Assembly (NCBI GenBank): GCA_964471225.1
Contig: CAYYEZ010000026.1
Location: 71,407-135,406, forward strand
DNA: 64,000 nucleotides
Direction: 5' to 3'
Source: JAGVJT01 sp964471225
Lineage (GTDB): Bacteria > Pseudomonadota > Gammaproteobacteria > Legionellales > Legionellaceae
The position numbers were made by a program, and so were the translations under genes. Shown piece after piece: positions 23,606 to 33,166 of the stretch. Under the pieces are notes generated by a model, which saw only the letters and a program-made list of their open reading frames with translations, did no database searches and was not told where the DNA came from. The first letter of the stretch is position 1; every line of letters starts with the position of its first letter.

Positions 23606-25479
23606 ACAGGCATCATCTGTTGTTTTTTAAGATGTACTAGCAGCAACGATAATGCCGCAGGCGTAACACCAGAAATTCGTCCAGCCTGGCCTAAGGTCTG
23701 CGGTCGAATCGCATTGAGTTTCTGCATCACCTCTGAAGATAATCCAGTTACTTTTTGGTAATCAAGTGCAAGAGGAAGAGCCATGCTCTCATATTTTTTC
23801 AATCTTTCAATTTCTTGTTTTTGGCGATCAATATAGCCTGCATATTTTGATTGAGTCTCAACTTGCTCAGCCACATCGGCAGCCAAAAGAGGCAACCCAA
23901 CATCTTCAATCAAATGAAAATGCTCATATTTGATTTCAGGACGCTTCAGTAATTCTGAAGCCAGGCAGTCATGTTGTAACGGCGCCTCTAGTACTGTTGA
24001 TAAAGTATCATTGTGTGAAACACGTATCCAAGTCGAGGCAAGCATCTGATTTGCACGTACAATCGCTTCTCTTTTTTCACAAAAGACTTTCCAGCGAGCA
24101 TCATCAACTAAGCCCAGCGCTCGTCCCTGCTCCGTCAAGCGTAAATCGGCATTATCCTCGCGCAACAGCAAGCGATACTCCGCTCTTGAGGTGAACATTC
24201 GATAAGGCTCTTGTGTGCCTCGTGTGATCAAATCATCCACCAATACACCCATATAAGCTTCATCACGCCTCGGTGTCCACAACGAGGCATCTCTTGTCCA
24301 TAACACTGCATTAAATCCTGCAACTAAACCTTGTGCCGCAGCTTCTTCATAACCCGTTGTGCCATTGATTTGACCTGCAAAAAATAAATTTTCAAAAGCT
24401 TTTGTTTGTAGATGTGGCGTAAGACTACGCGGATCAAAATAATCGTATTCAATCGCATAACCAGGGCGTGTAATTACCGCGTTTTCAAAACCTTTAATTG
24501 TCCGTACAAACTGCGCTTGGACTTCGAATGGCAGACTTGTCGAAATCCCGTTTGGATAAATTTCATCTGTTGTTAGGCCCTCTGGCTCCACAAAAATCTG
24601 ATGCGACAATTTATCGCTAAAACGCACCACTTTATCTTCAATCGAGGGACAATAACGTGGCCCTACTCCCTCAATGACACCGGCATACATAGGTGATTGA
24701 TGTAAATTATTACGAATAATTTCATGCGTTGCCTCGGTTGTCTCGGTGATAAAACAAGGGCGTTGGGGAGGGTGCATCGATATTGAGCCCATATAAGAAA
24801 ACACAGGCCTCGGCACATCACCATCTTGTTGAGTCATCACGTCGTAACGAAGCGAGCGTCCCTCAATGCGTGGCGGGGTTCCTGTTTTTAACCGACCAAC
24901 AGGCAAATTGAGCTCTCGTAATCTCGAAGCGAGTGCGATTGAAGGTGGATCTCCGGCTCGCCCACCGGCATATTGGCTCATTCCAACGTGAATTTTACCA
25001 CCTAAAAAAGTACCGACAGTCAGAACGATCGCTTTGGCATAAAAACGAAGTCCCATTTGTGTAATCACCGCAGTCACTCTATCTTGCTCTACACAAATAT
25101 CTTCGACCGCTTGCTGAAATACAGTGAGATTAGGCTGACGTTGCAGCATCTGGCGAACTGCTTGACGATAGAGCACTCTATCAGCCTGCACGCGTGTTGC
25201 ACGCACTGCAGGTCCCTTAGATGCATTGAGGGTTCGAAACTGAATCCCAGCTTCATCCGCAGCAAGCGCCATGCCACCACCCAAAGCATCTATTTCTTTC
25301 ACAAGATGCCCTTTTCCAATACCACCAATAGCCGGATTGCATGACATTTGGCCAAGTAAATCAAGATTGTGCGTCAGTAATAGCGTCTCAGCACCCATGC
25401 GGGCTGCAGCAAGAGCTGCTTCAGTTCCTGCATGCCCACCACCGATTACAATCACATCATAGTGTTTCTCTAAATTCAT
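23602..25479 (-). CDS. mnmG: tRNA uridine-5-carboxymethylaminomethyl modification enzyme MnmG
   Basis: 625-residue FAD enzyme that, with MnmE, modifies U34 of tRNAs. Signatures: VIGGGHAGTEAALAAARMG (FAD fold), CNPAIGGIGKGHLVKEIDALGG (core shorter than quoted block: CNPAIGG and KEIDALGG), GRLKTGTPPRI, FAGQINGTTGYEEAAAQG. Heads the mnmG-rsmG-parAB cluster, which in many bacteria lies near the replication origin. Confidence 0.97.
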   Translation of the reverse strand: MNLEKHYDVIVIGGGHAGTEAALAAARMGAETLLLTHNLDLLGQMSCNPAIGGIGKGHLVKEIDALGGGMALAADEAGIQFRTLNASKGPAVRATRVQADRVLYRQAVRQMLQRQPNLTVFQQAVEDICVEQDRVTAVITQMGLRFYAKAIVLTVGTFLGGKIHVGMSQYAGGRAGDPPSIALASRLRELNLPVGRLKTGTPPRIEGRSLRYDVMTQQDGDVPRPVFSYMGSISMHPPQRPCFITETTEATHEIIRNNLHQSPMYAGVIEGVGPRYCPSIEDKVVRFSDKLSHQIFVEPEGLTTDEIYPNGISTSLPFEVQAQFVRTIKGFENAVITRPGYAIEYDYFDPRSLTPHLQTKAFENLFFAGQINGTTGYEEAAAQGLVAGFNAVLWTRDASLWTPRRDEAYMGVLVDDLITRGTQEPYRMFTSRAEYRLLLREDNADLRLTEQGRALGLVDDARWKVFCEKREAIVRANQMLASTWIRVSHNDTLSTVLEAPLQHDCLASELLKRPEIKYEHFHLIEDVGLPLLAADVAEQVETQSKYAGYIDRQKQEIERLKKYESMALPLALDYQKVTGLSSEVMQKLNAIRPQTLGQAGRISGVTPAALSLLLVHLKKQQMMPV

Positions 25480-25506
25480 TTTAAGTTTAATTGAACAACA
25501 AATTGG

Positions 25507-27336
25507 TTAATTATACACATATTTAGATTGAATGCCAGGATTCTCTGGCTTCTCTTCAGGGGTCAATAACAATTTCAGCTCTTGTGGTGAGTGAATAAGC
25601 ACCTCTTGAGTGAATTTTTGATAGCTAGCCTCTGGAAACGACATGTCCGGCTCTGATTTTTTCGGCATCGTTTTCTGTGAGTACCAATATAATCCAAAAG
25701 CAAGCATAAGCGACACAACTAACAAAGGTATACCGAAACCTAACGGTAAAAGCGTCAAAGACACAATAAACATAGGTGGAATCAAAATGTCTCGAACCGT
25801 CGAGACAATCAAATGATTACGTTCATGCGTAATCATTTTTCGCTGATATAAAGACTCCGCATCGAGTGCCCTCATCTTTAGATAATAGATCTTCAGCTGA
25901 CCCTCTATAGGCTTTCGTTCAGCATCACTCTTCATTGCCGAATAGCGTGTAAAAAGTTTCTTAAAATCGGCTAATTCTTTCAGTAAAGCTTCATCGGTTT
26001 GCTGGCGTATGTCTTTTGCTTTTGAAACATTCATCGACATTGAGGAAACATTGTAAATGAGATTTAAAGTGAAGCACAGCAGCGTTCCCACGACGGCAAG
26101 CACCAATGCGACATGAGGCATAAACAAAACCGACAGACAAATCACGGTAAATCCAGCTAAAAGACAAGTCGAATATAACAAATCCATCGCCGTTGATGTT
26201 TTTTTATACTGCCAATCCAATTTAGCGCGATTGGCCCGTAATTTTGTTTCTTCATACGCCATCTGGAGCTTTGTAGTAGATTGCCCGGTTTTTTGAGCCC
26301 AAGCAATTTGCGCTTGAAGACACTCAATATCTTTTTCAAAATGCTGCATTCTCTCTGCATGCTGAGTTTCTTCTTCATACATGCGCCATACAGTCAGTAG
26401 CGCATCCATCAACAGCAATGATGCCGTAAAAGCATTACCCATGTTACCTAATAAGCCTGAGCCAACTAACACAAAAAAGCATGCGCAATTACACACACCC
26501 CAAATCGTGTCGTTCAAAATCTGATATTTGCGCATCTCCCATTGGATCCAAAAGCGCTCTTGCCATGTCAAACCTAACAAGCGCTCTTCTTTCGTCGGAA
26601 AAAAAACATGCTCAATCAAACCACACCATGCAAATCCACCACGCATAAAATACAAGATCCAGCTTAAAGAGCCACCGACCAAGCTGGTCCAGCTCAAAGC
26701 AGCCGTTGCATTCGATGGATTGATAAGGTAATCAGGGAAAATATTTAACAGTGTAGCAACGGTTGAACCGGCCCAGACCCAATATAAGCGACGCTCATTA
26801 ATAAAACTAATAAAATCTGTCGCTGATTGTCGACGCGATGCCATCGTATCGACACTTTCAAGCAAGGCGGGAACAAGCAGCTTTACACCTAAATATTGTG
26901 TACATTTTTCAGATGAAGCAATTGCTTCAATCAACGCTAAGCTCATCTTAGGCTCAATTAACGTCAATCTGATTTTATTTAATAATTGCGCACAAAGGCG
27001 AATTTTTGCGGCAGTTTCGGGTAGCTTATGAGATATCCGCTCAATCCTATCAAGCTCATATTGAGTTGAAAGCTGATAATAAGCCAGTAACAGCTCTCCG
27101 ATGATCTCTTCTTTTTGATCATCGCTTAAACACGAGAATACAGAAGAAATTGATTTTAAACGCTCAAGCGAGGAAGAAACATCATCAATCACCGCAGCAC
27201 AAGGAACTCGCGCCAAGGAAAACCCACGAATATCAAGCTTGCTTTTATCCGTGTGATCTGCAAACTCACGCAACCTACTTTGCTCTTCAGTACTCAAGTC
27301 CCAAAACGAAGAGGCTAAATATATATTTTTTGACAT
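25507..27336 (-). CDS. Large multipass membrane protein of unknown function
   Basis: 609 residues, no signal peptide. A soluble N-terminal helical part (1-170) is followed by several hydrophobic segments. A Glu/Gln-rich coiled-coil-like stretch after WRMYEEE (about 340-400) comes next, then a membrane pair, a second charged helical stretch, a final membrane pair and a polar tail. The membrane pair - coiled coil - membrane pair layout and the R-[MV]-YEE motif also occur in the 860-residue protein at 33167-35749, so the two may be distant paralogues. No enzymatic motif seen. Possible host-interaction protein, but this is a guess. Confidence 0.75.
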   Translation of the reverse strand: MSKNIYLASSFWDLSTEEQSRLREFADHTDKSKLDIRGFSLARVPCAAVIDDVSSSLERLKSISSVFSCLSDDQKEEIIGELLLAYYQLSTQYELDRIERISHKLPETAAKIRLCAQLLNKIRLTLIEPKMSLALIEAIASSEKCTQYLGVKLLVPALLESVDTMASRRQSATDFISFINERRLYWVWAGSTVATLLNIFPDYLINPSNATAALSWTSLVGGSLSWILYFMRGGFAWCGLIEHVFFPTKEERLLGLTWQERFWIQWEMRKYQILNDTIWGVCNCACFFVLVGSGLLGNMGNAFTASLLLMDALLTVWRMYEEETQHAERMQHFEKDIECLQAQIAWAQKTGQSTTKLQMAYEETKLRANRAKLDWQYKKTSTAMDLLYSTCLLAGFTVICLSVLFMPHVALVLAVVGTLLCFTLNLIYNVSSMSMNVSKAKDIRQQTDEALLKELADFKKLFTRYSAMKSDAERKPIEGQLKIYYLKMRALDAESLYQRKMITHERNHLIVSTVRDILIPPMFIVSLTLLPLGFGIPLLVVSLMLAFGLYWYSQKTMPKKSEPDMSFPEASYQKFTQEVLIHSPQELKLLLTPEEKPENPGIQSKYVYN

Positions 27337-27586
27337 AAAGTCATTCTTTTGTTGTTACATACAAATATTGTAGCATATTTTTACACTCTACTTAAATTTT
27401 GAATAAAATATGTCGTAACGTACGGCCACAAAACACTTTTTTTAAAAAATGACCAATACAATATCACATGGATTAATGTATAACTTTCTTTACATAATCA
27501 TTACATTTGTCTGATTAATTATTCTTCGCATAAGTCTTTTTTTATTGTAATATTGCTGCGATTTATAACCACTAGGAGACTTTAGC
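27337..27586. promoter_or_regulatory. Divergent promoter region of two unknown membrane genes
   Basis: AT-rich 250-bp region. On the minus strand TACAAT (27372-27367) with a weak -35 18 nt upstream could drive the 609-residue gene. On the plus strand TTGTCT with ATAAGT 17 nt downstream, and the Shine-Dalgarno aggaga near 27574, serve the 170-residue gene. Confidence 0.35.
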
Positions 27587-28099
27587 ATGCTCAAAATGAT
27601 CAAAAAAACATGGAATAGCACTACGGACAAAGCTGAAAAAACATGGAACAGCACTGTAGAAAAAGCTCAAAAAAACTGGTTGCAAATCAGTTTGGGCGGC
27701 ATTTTTTCAGTTTCTTTAGCAACATTTAACGTTGTTTTTCCTGCAGCAATTTTCCCAACACTCGTCACACTTGCAACGCTTGCAATAGGTTCTGCAATGT
27801 ATTTTATTGGTAAAGCCATTGTTTCTTTTTTCCATGAAGAAACAGCCCCTGTTGCTAAAAAAGATACTCCTGTAGTTAAAGATGAAAAGGGTTCTACAGC
27901 GGCTATATCTAGCGAACTCGAAGCAAATAAAACAAAAGATGCTGATCAAGAACTGAGCGAAGAAGAAATAGCGCTACCCACATCATCAGCGAATCTTTCG
28001 TCAACGTCTACAGTTGCTGCCGTTCAAACTGCAGCTAATGAAGAAGAAGAGGAAGAAGAAGCTCATCTTGGTGCCACTTCTACTGGTTTAAATATCTAA
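27587..28099 (+). CDS. Small membrane protein with internal repeat and acidic tail
   Basis: 170 residues. The N-terminus holds two copies of an amphipathic TWNST-x-x-KAxKxW unit (about 8-31). Then come one or two hydrophobic helices (LGGIFSVSLATFNVVFPAA, LVTLATLAIGSAMYFIG) and a disordered Ala/Thr/Ser tail with seven consecutive Glu. Good Shine-Dalgarno (AGGAGA). Divergent from the 609-residue membrane gene, so possibly co-regulated. No family recognised. Confidence 0.65.
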   Translation: MLKMIKKTWNSTTDKAEKTWNSTVEKAQKNWLQISLGGIFSVSLATFNVVFPAAIFPTLVTLATLAIGSAMYFIGKAIVSFFHEETAPVAKKDTPVVKDEKGSTAAISSELEANKTKDADQELSEEEIALPTSSANLSSTSTVAAVQTAANEEEEEEEAHLGATSTGLNI

Positions 28100-28107
28100 G
28101 CTTAAAG

Positions 28108-28138
28108 TGGAAAACGTGACTCAGGGTTGCGTTTTCCA
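28108..28138. terminator. Bidirectional terminator-like hairpin
   Basis: tggaaaacg (28108-28116) and cgttttcca (28130-28138) form a perfect 9-bp stem with a 13-nt loop, between the convergent ends of the 170-residue gene and ubiX. The T-rich context is weak on both sides. Confidence 0.5.
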
Positions 28139-28139
28139 T

Positions 28140-28700
28140 TCATTCTTTAGACCACCTTTTTACTAACTCATTCTCAATACCAAATAAATCTAAAATACGC
28201 CCTACTGTATCATCGATAATCGCGTCAATGCTAGTCGGCATTTGATAAAATGCCGGTGTCGGTGGAAAAATAATCCCGCCATTTCTCGTCACTTCAACCA
28301 TATTTTCTAAATGCTTCAAGTGCAATGGCGCTTCTCGGGGGACAACGACCAAACGACGTCTTTCTTTGAGTACAACATCCGCCGCTCGTGTCAAAAGATT
28401 ACTAGACAGGCCATGCGCAACCTCGCTGAGCGTATTCATCGAGCACGGTATAATCAGCATCCCCATGGTTTGGAAAGAGCCACTTGCAAGTGGTGAGGCA
28501 ATATCATAAATGGGATGGTACACATCCGCCATCGCCTTAAGCTCAGTTAAGGAGAGGTCCGTTTCATAAGCACGTGTCAACTGCCCAGCTTTGGTCACAA
28601 TCAGGTGCGTTTCGATCGGCGTCGGCTTCAGATGCGCAAGCAAACGCGTAGCATAAACAATACCTGATGAACCGGTAATTCCAATGATAAGACGTTTCAA
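28140..28700 (-). CDS. ubiX: Flavin prenyltransferase UbiX
   Basis: 186 residues: GITGSSGIVYATRLL (flavin-binding), IIPCSMNTLSEVAHGLSSNLLTRAADV core, and LVVVPREAPLH. Makes the prenylated FMN cofactor for the UbiD decarboxylase of ubiquinone synthesis. The start appears to be TTG at 28700, as no in-frame ATG lies near the family N-terminus. Divergent from metG. Confidence 0.95.
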   Translation of the reverse strand: MKRLIIGITGSSGIVYATRLLAHLKPTPIETHLIVTKAGQLTRAYETDLSLTELKAMADVYHPIYDIASPLASGSFQTMGMLIIPCSMNTLSEVAHGLSSNLLTRAADVVLKERRRLVVVPREAPLHLKHLENMVEVTRNGGIIFPPTPAFYQMPTSIDAIIDDTVGRILDLFGIENELVKRWSKE

Positions 28701-28746
28701 TAATGAAGCTCAAATTATAAACTAAGATATTATCATACCATAATTT

Positions 28747-28774
28747 TTGGATTTTGATTTCAATGCGCTATAAT
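28747..28774 (+). promoter_or_regulatory. Sigma70 promoter of metG operon
   Basis: TTGGAT (28747-28752), 16-nt spacer, perfect TATAAT (28769-28774), 27 nt before the metG ATG. Confidence 0.65.
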
Positions 28775-28801
28775 GGCTGACTTTCGCTTAGTGGATTGAT
28801 C

Positions 28802-30463
28802 ATGAGTAAAAATCGTAGCCTACTCGTCACAAGTGCTTTACCTTACGCCAATGGCGCTATACATCTCGGGCATTTAGTCGAACATATTCAAACCGATATT
28901 TGGGTCAGAACACATCGTTTGCTTGGCATAGAATGTGTCAGTCTTTGTGGTGATGATGCGCATGGCACACCCATCATGCTCAAAGCGGAGCAACTGGGAC
29001 TCTCTCCCGAAGCATTAACAGCACAAATCAAACTCGAACACGAAGCAGACTTTAAAACATTCGGCATTGAGTATGATATGTACTACACCACCCACTCTGA
29101 CGAAAATAAAGCCCTCGCAGAACTAATCTATACACGATTATTTGAAGCGGGTTACATCATTAAAAAAACAATTCACCAAGCTTTCGATCCTGTTAAATCG
29201 ATGTTTCTACCCGATCGATTTATCAAAGGAACTTGCCCAAAATGCAAAGCAGCTGATCAATATGGCGATAGCTGTGAAGCCTGTGGAGCAACGTATTCTC
29301 CAACTGATTTGATTGATCCAGTTTCAGCGCTGACAGGTGCAACGCCTATTAATAAAGAATCTGAGCATTACTTTTTTGACCTGCCACACTTTGAAGCATT
29401 GCTGAAAAAGTGGACTAAAGAAGGGCACTTGCAACCAGAAGTTGCAAACAAACTAGATGAATGGTTCACCGCAGGTTTAGTTCCCTGGGATATTTCACGC
29501 GACGCACCTTATTTTGGTTTTCAAATTCCAGGAACATCAGATAAATACTTCTACGTCTGGCTTGATGCGCCTATTGGCTACATGGCCAGCTGCAAAAAAT
29601 ATTGTGAATTACATAGTAAATCATTCGAAGCATATTGGTCACCAGAAAGCACAACGGAGCTTTATCATTTTGTCGGGAAAGACATTGTATACTTTCACGC
29701 GTTATTCTGGCCGGCAATGCTTTCAGGTAGTCAGCACCGTTTACCCACCTCCATCTTTACACATGGATTCTTAACTGTGAATGGTCAAAAAATGTCAAAA
29801 TCTCGAGGAACCTTTATTGAGGCCAAAGCATTTGCCACACATTTAAATCCAGAATATTTACGTTACTATTTTGCCGCGAAATTAAACGGTCGGGTAGAAG
29901 ACATCGACTTAAATTTTGAAGATTTTAAGAACCGAATTAATGCTGACTTAGTCGGCAAAGTTGTTAACATTGCCAGTCGTTGCGCTGGATTTATTAATAA
30001 GCAATTCGACAAAAAATTGGCGAACTCATTAGAAAATGCCAGTCTCTATCAAGAGATTTTATCAGTCAAAAAGCCAATTTTAGAGGCTTATATTGCTCGC
30101 GATTATGCCCATGCCATTCGTCAAATTATGGAGGCGGCAGCACGAGTTAATCAGTATATTGATCAAGAAAAACCTTGGGTACTTGCAAAAGATGAGTCCA
30201 ATCGAGCAAAAGTACAACTTGTTTGTACGATGGGTTTAAATTTGTTCCGTATTCTAATGGCTTACCTCAAACCCGTACTACCGCATATGGCAAATCAAGT
30301 TGAAGCCTTCTTGGCTTGTGCCCCTCTTGACTGGCACAATATTGACGCACCTTTATTGGATCACACAATCCAAGAGTTTACACCACTGATGACACGTGTT
30401 GTCGATGAAAAAATCGAGGCACTTTTGCAATCGCGACCACAAACTACCGCGGAGAACGCATGA
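28802..30463 (+). CDS. metG: Methionyl-tRNA synthetase (short form)
   Basis: Class I synthetase charging tRNA-Met. HIGH is seen as HLGH in NGAIHLGHLVEHIQ, the zinc knuckle as CPKCKAADQYGDSCEACG, and KMSKS in GQKMSKSRGT. The anticodon-binding helical domain is present to about residue 545. At 553 residues it lacks the C-terminal Trbp111-like tRNA-binding/dimerisation domain of E. coli MetG (677), so it may act as a monomer. Start at ATG 28802. Overlaps rsxB by ATGA. Confidence 0.97.
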   Translation: MSKNRSLLVTSALPYANGAIHLGHLVEHIQTDIWVRTHRLLGIECVSLCGDDAHGTPIMLKAEQLGLSPEALTAQIKLEHEADFKTFGIEYDMYYTTHSDENKALAELIYTRLFEAGYIIKKTIHQAFDPVKSMFLPDRFIKGTCPKCKAADQYGDSCEACGATYSPTDLIDPVSALTGATPINKESEHYFFDLPHFEALLKKWTKEGHLQPEVANKLDEWFTAGLVPWDISRDAPYFGFQIPGTSDKYFYVWLDAPIGYMASCKKYCELHSKSFEAYWSPESTTELYHFVGKDIVYFHALFWPAMLSGSQHRLPTSIFTHGFLTVNGQKMSKSRGTFIEAKAFATHLNPEYLRYYFAAKLNGRVEDIDLNFEDFKNRINADLVGKVVNIASRCAGFINKQFDKKLANSLENASLYQEILSVKKPILEAYIARDYAHAIRQIMEAAARVNQYIDQEKPWVLAKDESNRAKVQLVCTMGLNLFRILMAYLKPVLPHMANQVEAFLACAPLDWHNIDAPLLDHTIQEFTPLMTRVVDEKIEALLQSRPQTTAENA

Positions 30464-31080
30464 GTCTTGTAGAAGAGATTGATGCGCTTCTGCCACAAAC
30501 GCAATGTGGTGAGTGCGGTTACCCAGGATGTCTGCCTTACGCACAGGCACTCGCCGCACGGCAAGCGCCTATTAATCTTTGCCCTCCAGGGGGCATTGAA
30601 ACGATAAATATACTTGCAAACCATATGAAGATGGACGCAAAACCCTGGGTAGACGATCCGCAATTTATAACGCGAGCGCCGAGTCTTGCACTCATTCGGG
30701 AAGAAGAATGTATTGGCTGCACCAAATGCATTCAAGCTTGTCCTGTTGACGCAATTCTTGGCTCTGCATCTGAAATGCACGTTATTATTGAGACAGAATG
30801 TACCGGTTGCGGATTATGTGTTGCACCATGCCCTGTCGACTGTATTGAGATGCTTCCAGTTGAGACACTTTCTTTTGACAAAAAAAAGGCAAAAAATCGC
30901 TTTCACGCCAAAAAAGTTCGGGCACTACGTGCCACAGAGACTCAAGCGCATTTATATCGCGAAAAAAGTAAACTACTTAAAGAAGAAAAATACACAGAAG
31001 AAAAAGAAGCAAAAAAAGCCTACATTTTAGCCGCGCTTCAACGAACACAAGCGAAAAAAAATGGACTCAAAGATAAGTAA
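30460..31080 (+). CDS. rsxB: RnfB/RsxB-like iron-sulfur protein (soluble)
   Basis: 206 residues. An N-terminal Fe4S domain has the pattern CGECGYPGC...C (TQCGECGYPGCLPYA, LCPPGG). Two ferredoxin 4Fe-4S motifs follow (CIGCTKCIQACPVD and CTGCGLCVAPCPVDC), then a Lys/Glu-rich tail. It lacks the N-terminal membrane anchor of the Rnf/Rsx complex subunit, and no other rnf genes are in the window. It is therefore probably a stand-alone electron carrier; the clustering with nth hints at supply of electrons or Fe-S to a neighbour. Overlaps nth by 20 nt. Confidence 0.85.
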   Translation: MSLVEEIDALLPQTQCGECGYPGCLPYAQALAARQAPINLCPPGGIETINILANHMKMDAKPWVDDPQFITRAPSLALIREEECIGCTKCIQACPVDAILGSASEMHVIIETECTGCGLCVAPCPVDCIEMLPVETLSFDKKKAKNRFHAKKVRALRATETQAHLYREKSKLLKEEKYTEEKEAKKAYILAALQRTQAKKNGLKDK

Positions 31081-31690
31081 TTTAATTTTTAAGCGCCTAA
31101 GCGCACAGAATCCTCATCCAACAACGGAGTTGCAATTTAAGACGCACTTCGAATTACTCATTGCTGTACTCTTGTCAGCTCAAGCAACAGATATCAGTGT
31201 AAATAAAGCAACACAAAAACTTTTTTCCATCGCCAACACCCCAGAAACAATACTTGCATTAGGTGAGCAACAGTTAAAAAATTATATTAAGACCATCGGG
31301 CTATTTAACTCAAAAGCTCGTCATATTATACAAACCTGTGAAAAACTTATTACGCTTTATCATGGTGAAGTACCGAACACGCGCGAAGCCTTAATGTCAC
31401 TTCCAGGTGTTGGGCGAAAAACTGCAAATGTCATCTTGAACACAGCTTTTGGTCAAGAGACCATCGCAGTAGACACGCATATTTTTCGAGTTGCACGTCG
31501 AATCGGATTCTCTTCTGGAAAAACGCCTATCCAAGTTGAGCACGACCTCATGAACCAGATCCATGCGCCTTACCTGAAAGACGCACACCATTGGCTTATT
31601 TTACATGGCCGCTATGTTTGTACAGCGAAAAAGCCACATTGCGCAACCTGCACTCTTCGTGATTTATGCACATATCCAGAAAAAACCTAG
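31061..31690 (+). CDS. nth: Endonuclease III
   Basis: DNA glycosylase/AP lyase for oxidised pyrimidines, 209 residues. Helix-hairpin-helix LPGVGRKTAN with catalytic Lys, catalytic Asp in VDTHIFRVARR, and the 4Fe-4S loop CTAKKPHCATCTLRDLC (C-x6-C-x2-C-x5-C pattern). Third gene of metG-rsxB-nth. Confidence 0.96.
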   Translation: MDSKISNLIFKRLSAQNPHPTTELQFKTHFELLIAVLLSAQATDISVNKATQKLFSIANTPETILALGEQQLKNYIKTIGLFNSKARHIIQTCEKLITLYHGEVPNTREALMSLPGVGRKTANVILNTAFGQETIAVDTHIFRVARRIGFSSGKTPIQVEHDLMNQIHAPYLKDAHHWLILHGRYVCTAKKPHCATCTLRDLCTYPEKT

Positions 31691-31714
31691 ACAAAAAGTC
31701 TATTTCAGATGACT

Positions 31715-33076
31715 TTATTTTGCCTTAGGTCTCTCCCAGCCTAAAATCGTCTTTTGTCGCGAGGCTGTTAGGGTTAACTCGCCAGCAGGCGCTGACTTAC
31801 GAATAGTGCTACCAGCACCAATTGTCGCATTTTTTCCGATAGTCACTGGCGCGACTAGCTGGGTATCTGAACCAATAAACGCTCCGTCTTCGATGATAGT
31901 TTGATGTTTGTTTACACCATCGTAATTACATGTGATAGTCCCAGCACCAATATTCACTTCCCTGCCAATAGTCACGTCACCTAAATAAGATAAGTGACTG
32001 GCTTTACTTTTTTCCCCAAAGCATGCCTTTTTGGTTTCTACAAAATTACCAATTTTACAATTAGACGCAAGCACCGTACCTTGACGAAGACGTGCAAAAG
32101 GTCCAATTTCGTTATGATCACCGACCACGCTCCCTTCTAATATACTGTTTGCACGTATGACACTGTTTTTACCAACCGTGACATCTTTTAAGATACAGTT
32201 CGGCTCAATATGGCACCCATCCTGAAGCTCAACATCGCCAATAAATATAGCATTCACATCAATAAACACATCTCGCCCACATTTCAACTCTCCTCGAATA
32301 TCTAATCGAGAGGCATCTGCAATATACACACCGTCCAGCATCAGTTTTGTCGCTAAGCGACTTTGCCATACACGCTCTAACTCTTGTAATTGCAGCTTAT
32401 TATTTACACCTTGTACAGCAAACAAATCATCCGTCTCTAGTGAAGAGATCGAGATTTTTTCTTGAACAGCCAAATGCACAATATCTGTAAGATAGTATTC
32501 TTGCTGCACATTTTCATTTGATAATTGAGGTAGCCACCGCGCTAAGGCCTCTTGTGTTGCACAGCAAATACCTGTGTATATTTCTTTGATCTGTTTTTGC
32601 TCGTTCGACGCATCTTTTTCTTCAACAATTTTATGAATAACGCCCTGCTCTCTTACGATTCGCCCCAGCCCTGTGGGATCCTCCATGCGTGCTACAAGCA
32701 AAGACAAAGGCGAATCGAGAGAGACCGTTTCGACTAAATGCACAAGCATATCAGTTTGAATTAAAGGCACGTCAGCGGATAAAACTAGTACCAAGTTTCC
32801 TGGAGTGACATGCGATAGAGCCTGTAAAACAGCATGCCCCGTACCTAATTGCTCTTTCTGAAGCACACAATGGACAGGATACTCAGATAAAGCCTCTTGT
32901 ATAAGATCGGCTTGATGCCCTACAACAACATGAATACGATGAGGTGCTAATTTTAAAGCGGCTTCGACAACACGCGTGACCATGGCTTTACCCGCAAGAG
33001 GATGTAGCACTTTAGGTAAAGAAGAATACATTCGCTTCCCTTGCCCTGCAGCAAGAATGATCACCTCTACATTCAT
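31715..33076 (-). CDS. glmU: Bifunctional N-acetylglucosamine-1-P uridyltransferase / glucosamine-1-P acetyltransferase
   Basis: 453 residues, near the E. coli length of 456. N-terminal pyrophosphorylase: ILAAGQGKRMYSSLPKVLHPLAGK, then LSADVPLI. C-terminal left-handed beta helix with hexapeptides: VGDHNEIGPFARLR, IGNFVETKKA, LSYLGDVTIG, GAGTITCNYDG. Makes UDP-GlcNAc for peptidoglycan and LPS. Convergent with nth over 24 bp; a small tagac/gtcta hairpin lies between them. Confidence 0.97.
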   Translation of the reverse strand: MNVEVIILAAGQGKRMYSSLPKVLHPLAGKAMVTRVVEAALKLAPHRIHVVVGHQADLIQEALSEYPVHCVLQKEQLGTGHAVLQALSHVTPGNLVLVLSADVPLIQTDMLVHLVETVSLDSPLSLLVARMEDPTGLGRIVREQGVIHKIVEEKDASNEQKQIKEIYTGICCATQEALARWLPQLSNENVQQEYYLTDIVHLAVQEKISISSLETDDLFAVQGVNNKLQLQELERVWQSRLATKLMLDGVYIADASRLDIRGELKCGRDVFIDVNAIFIGDVELQDGCHIEPNCILKDVTVGKNSVIRANSILEGSVVGDHNEIGPFARLRQGTVLASNCKIGNFVETKKACFGEKSKASHLSYLGDVTIGREVNIGAGTITCNYDGVNKHQTIIEDGAFIGSDTQLVAPVTIGKNATIGAGSTIRKSAPAGELTLTASRQKTILGWERPKAK

Positions 33077-33166
33077 TGGTATAATTTTTCCTAGATATTT
33101 GAATCAAAACATCATAAACGACTTAGCGTCTGTTGACAATTGATGATACGGTCAAAAAAACTAGCA

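Noticed and set aside
21262..25479. Replication origin or parS near mnmG-parAB
   Set aside because: Only isolated TTATCCACA matches inside genes (for example in parA and ahpC) and no 16-bp parS palindrome; the best CACGTG sites lie inside coding sequence and match poorly.
33128..33143. gtctgttgacaattga repeated at 48670-48685, possible insertion-sequence end
   Set aside because: A single 16-bp match is expected by chance in 64 kb of AT-rich DNA, and flanks differ.
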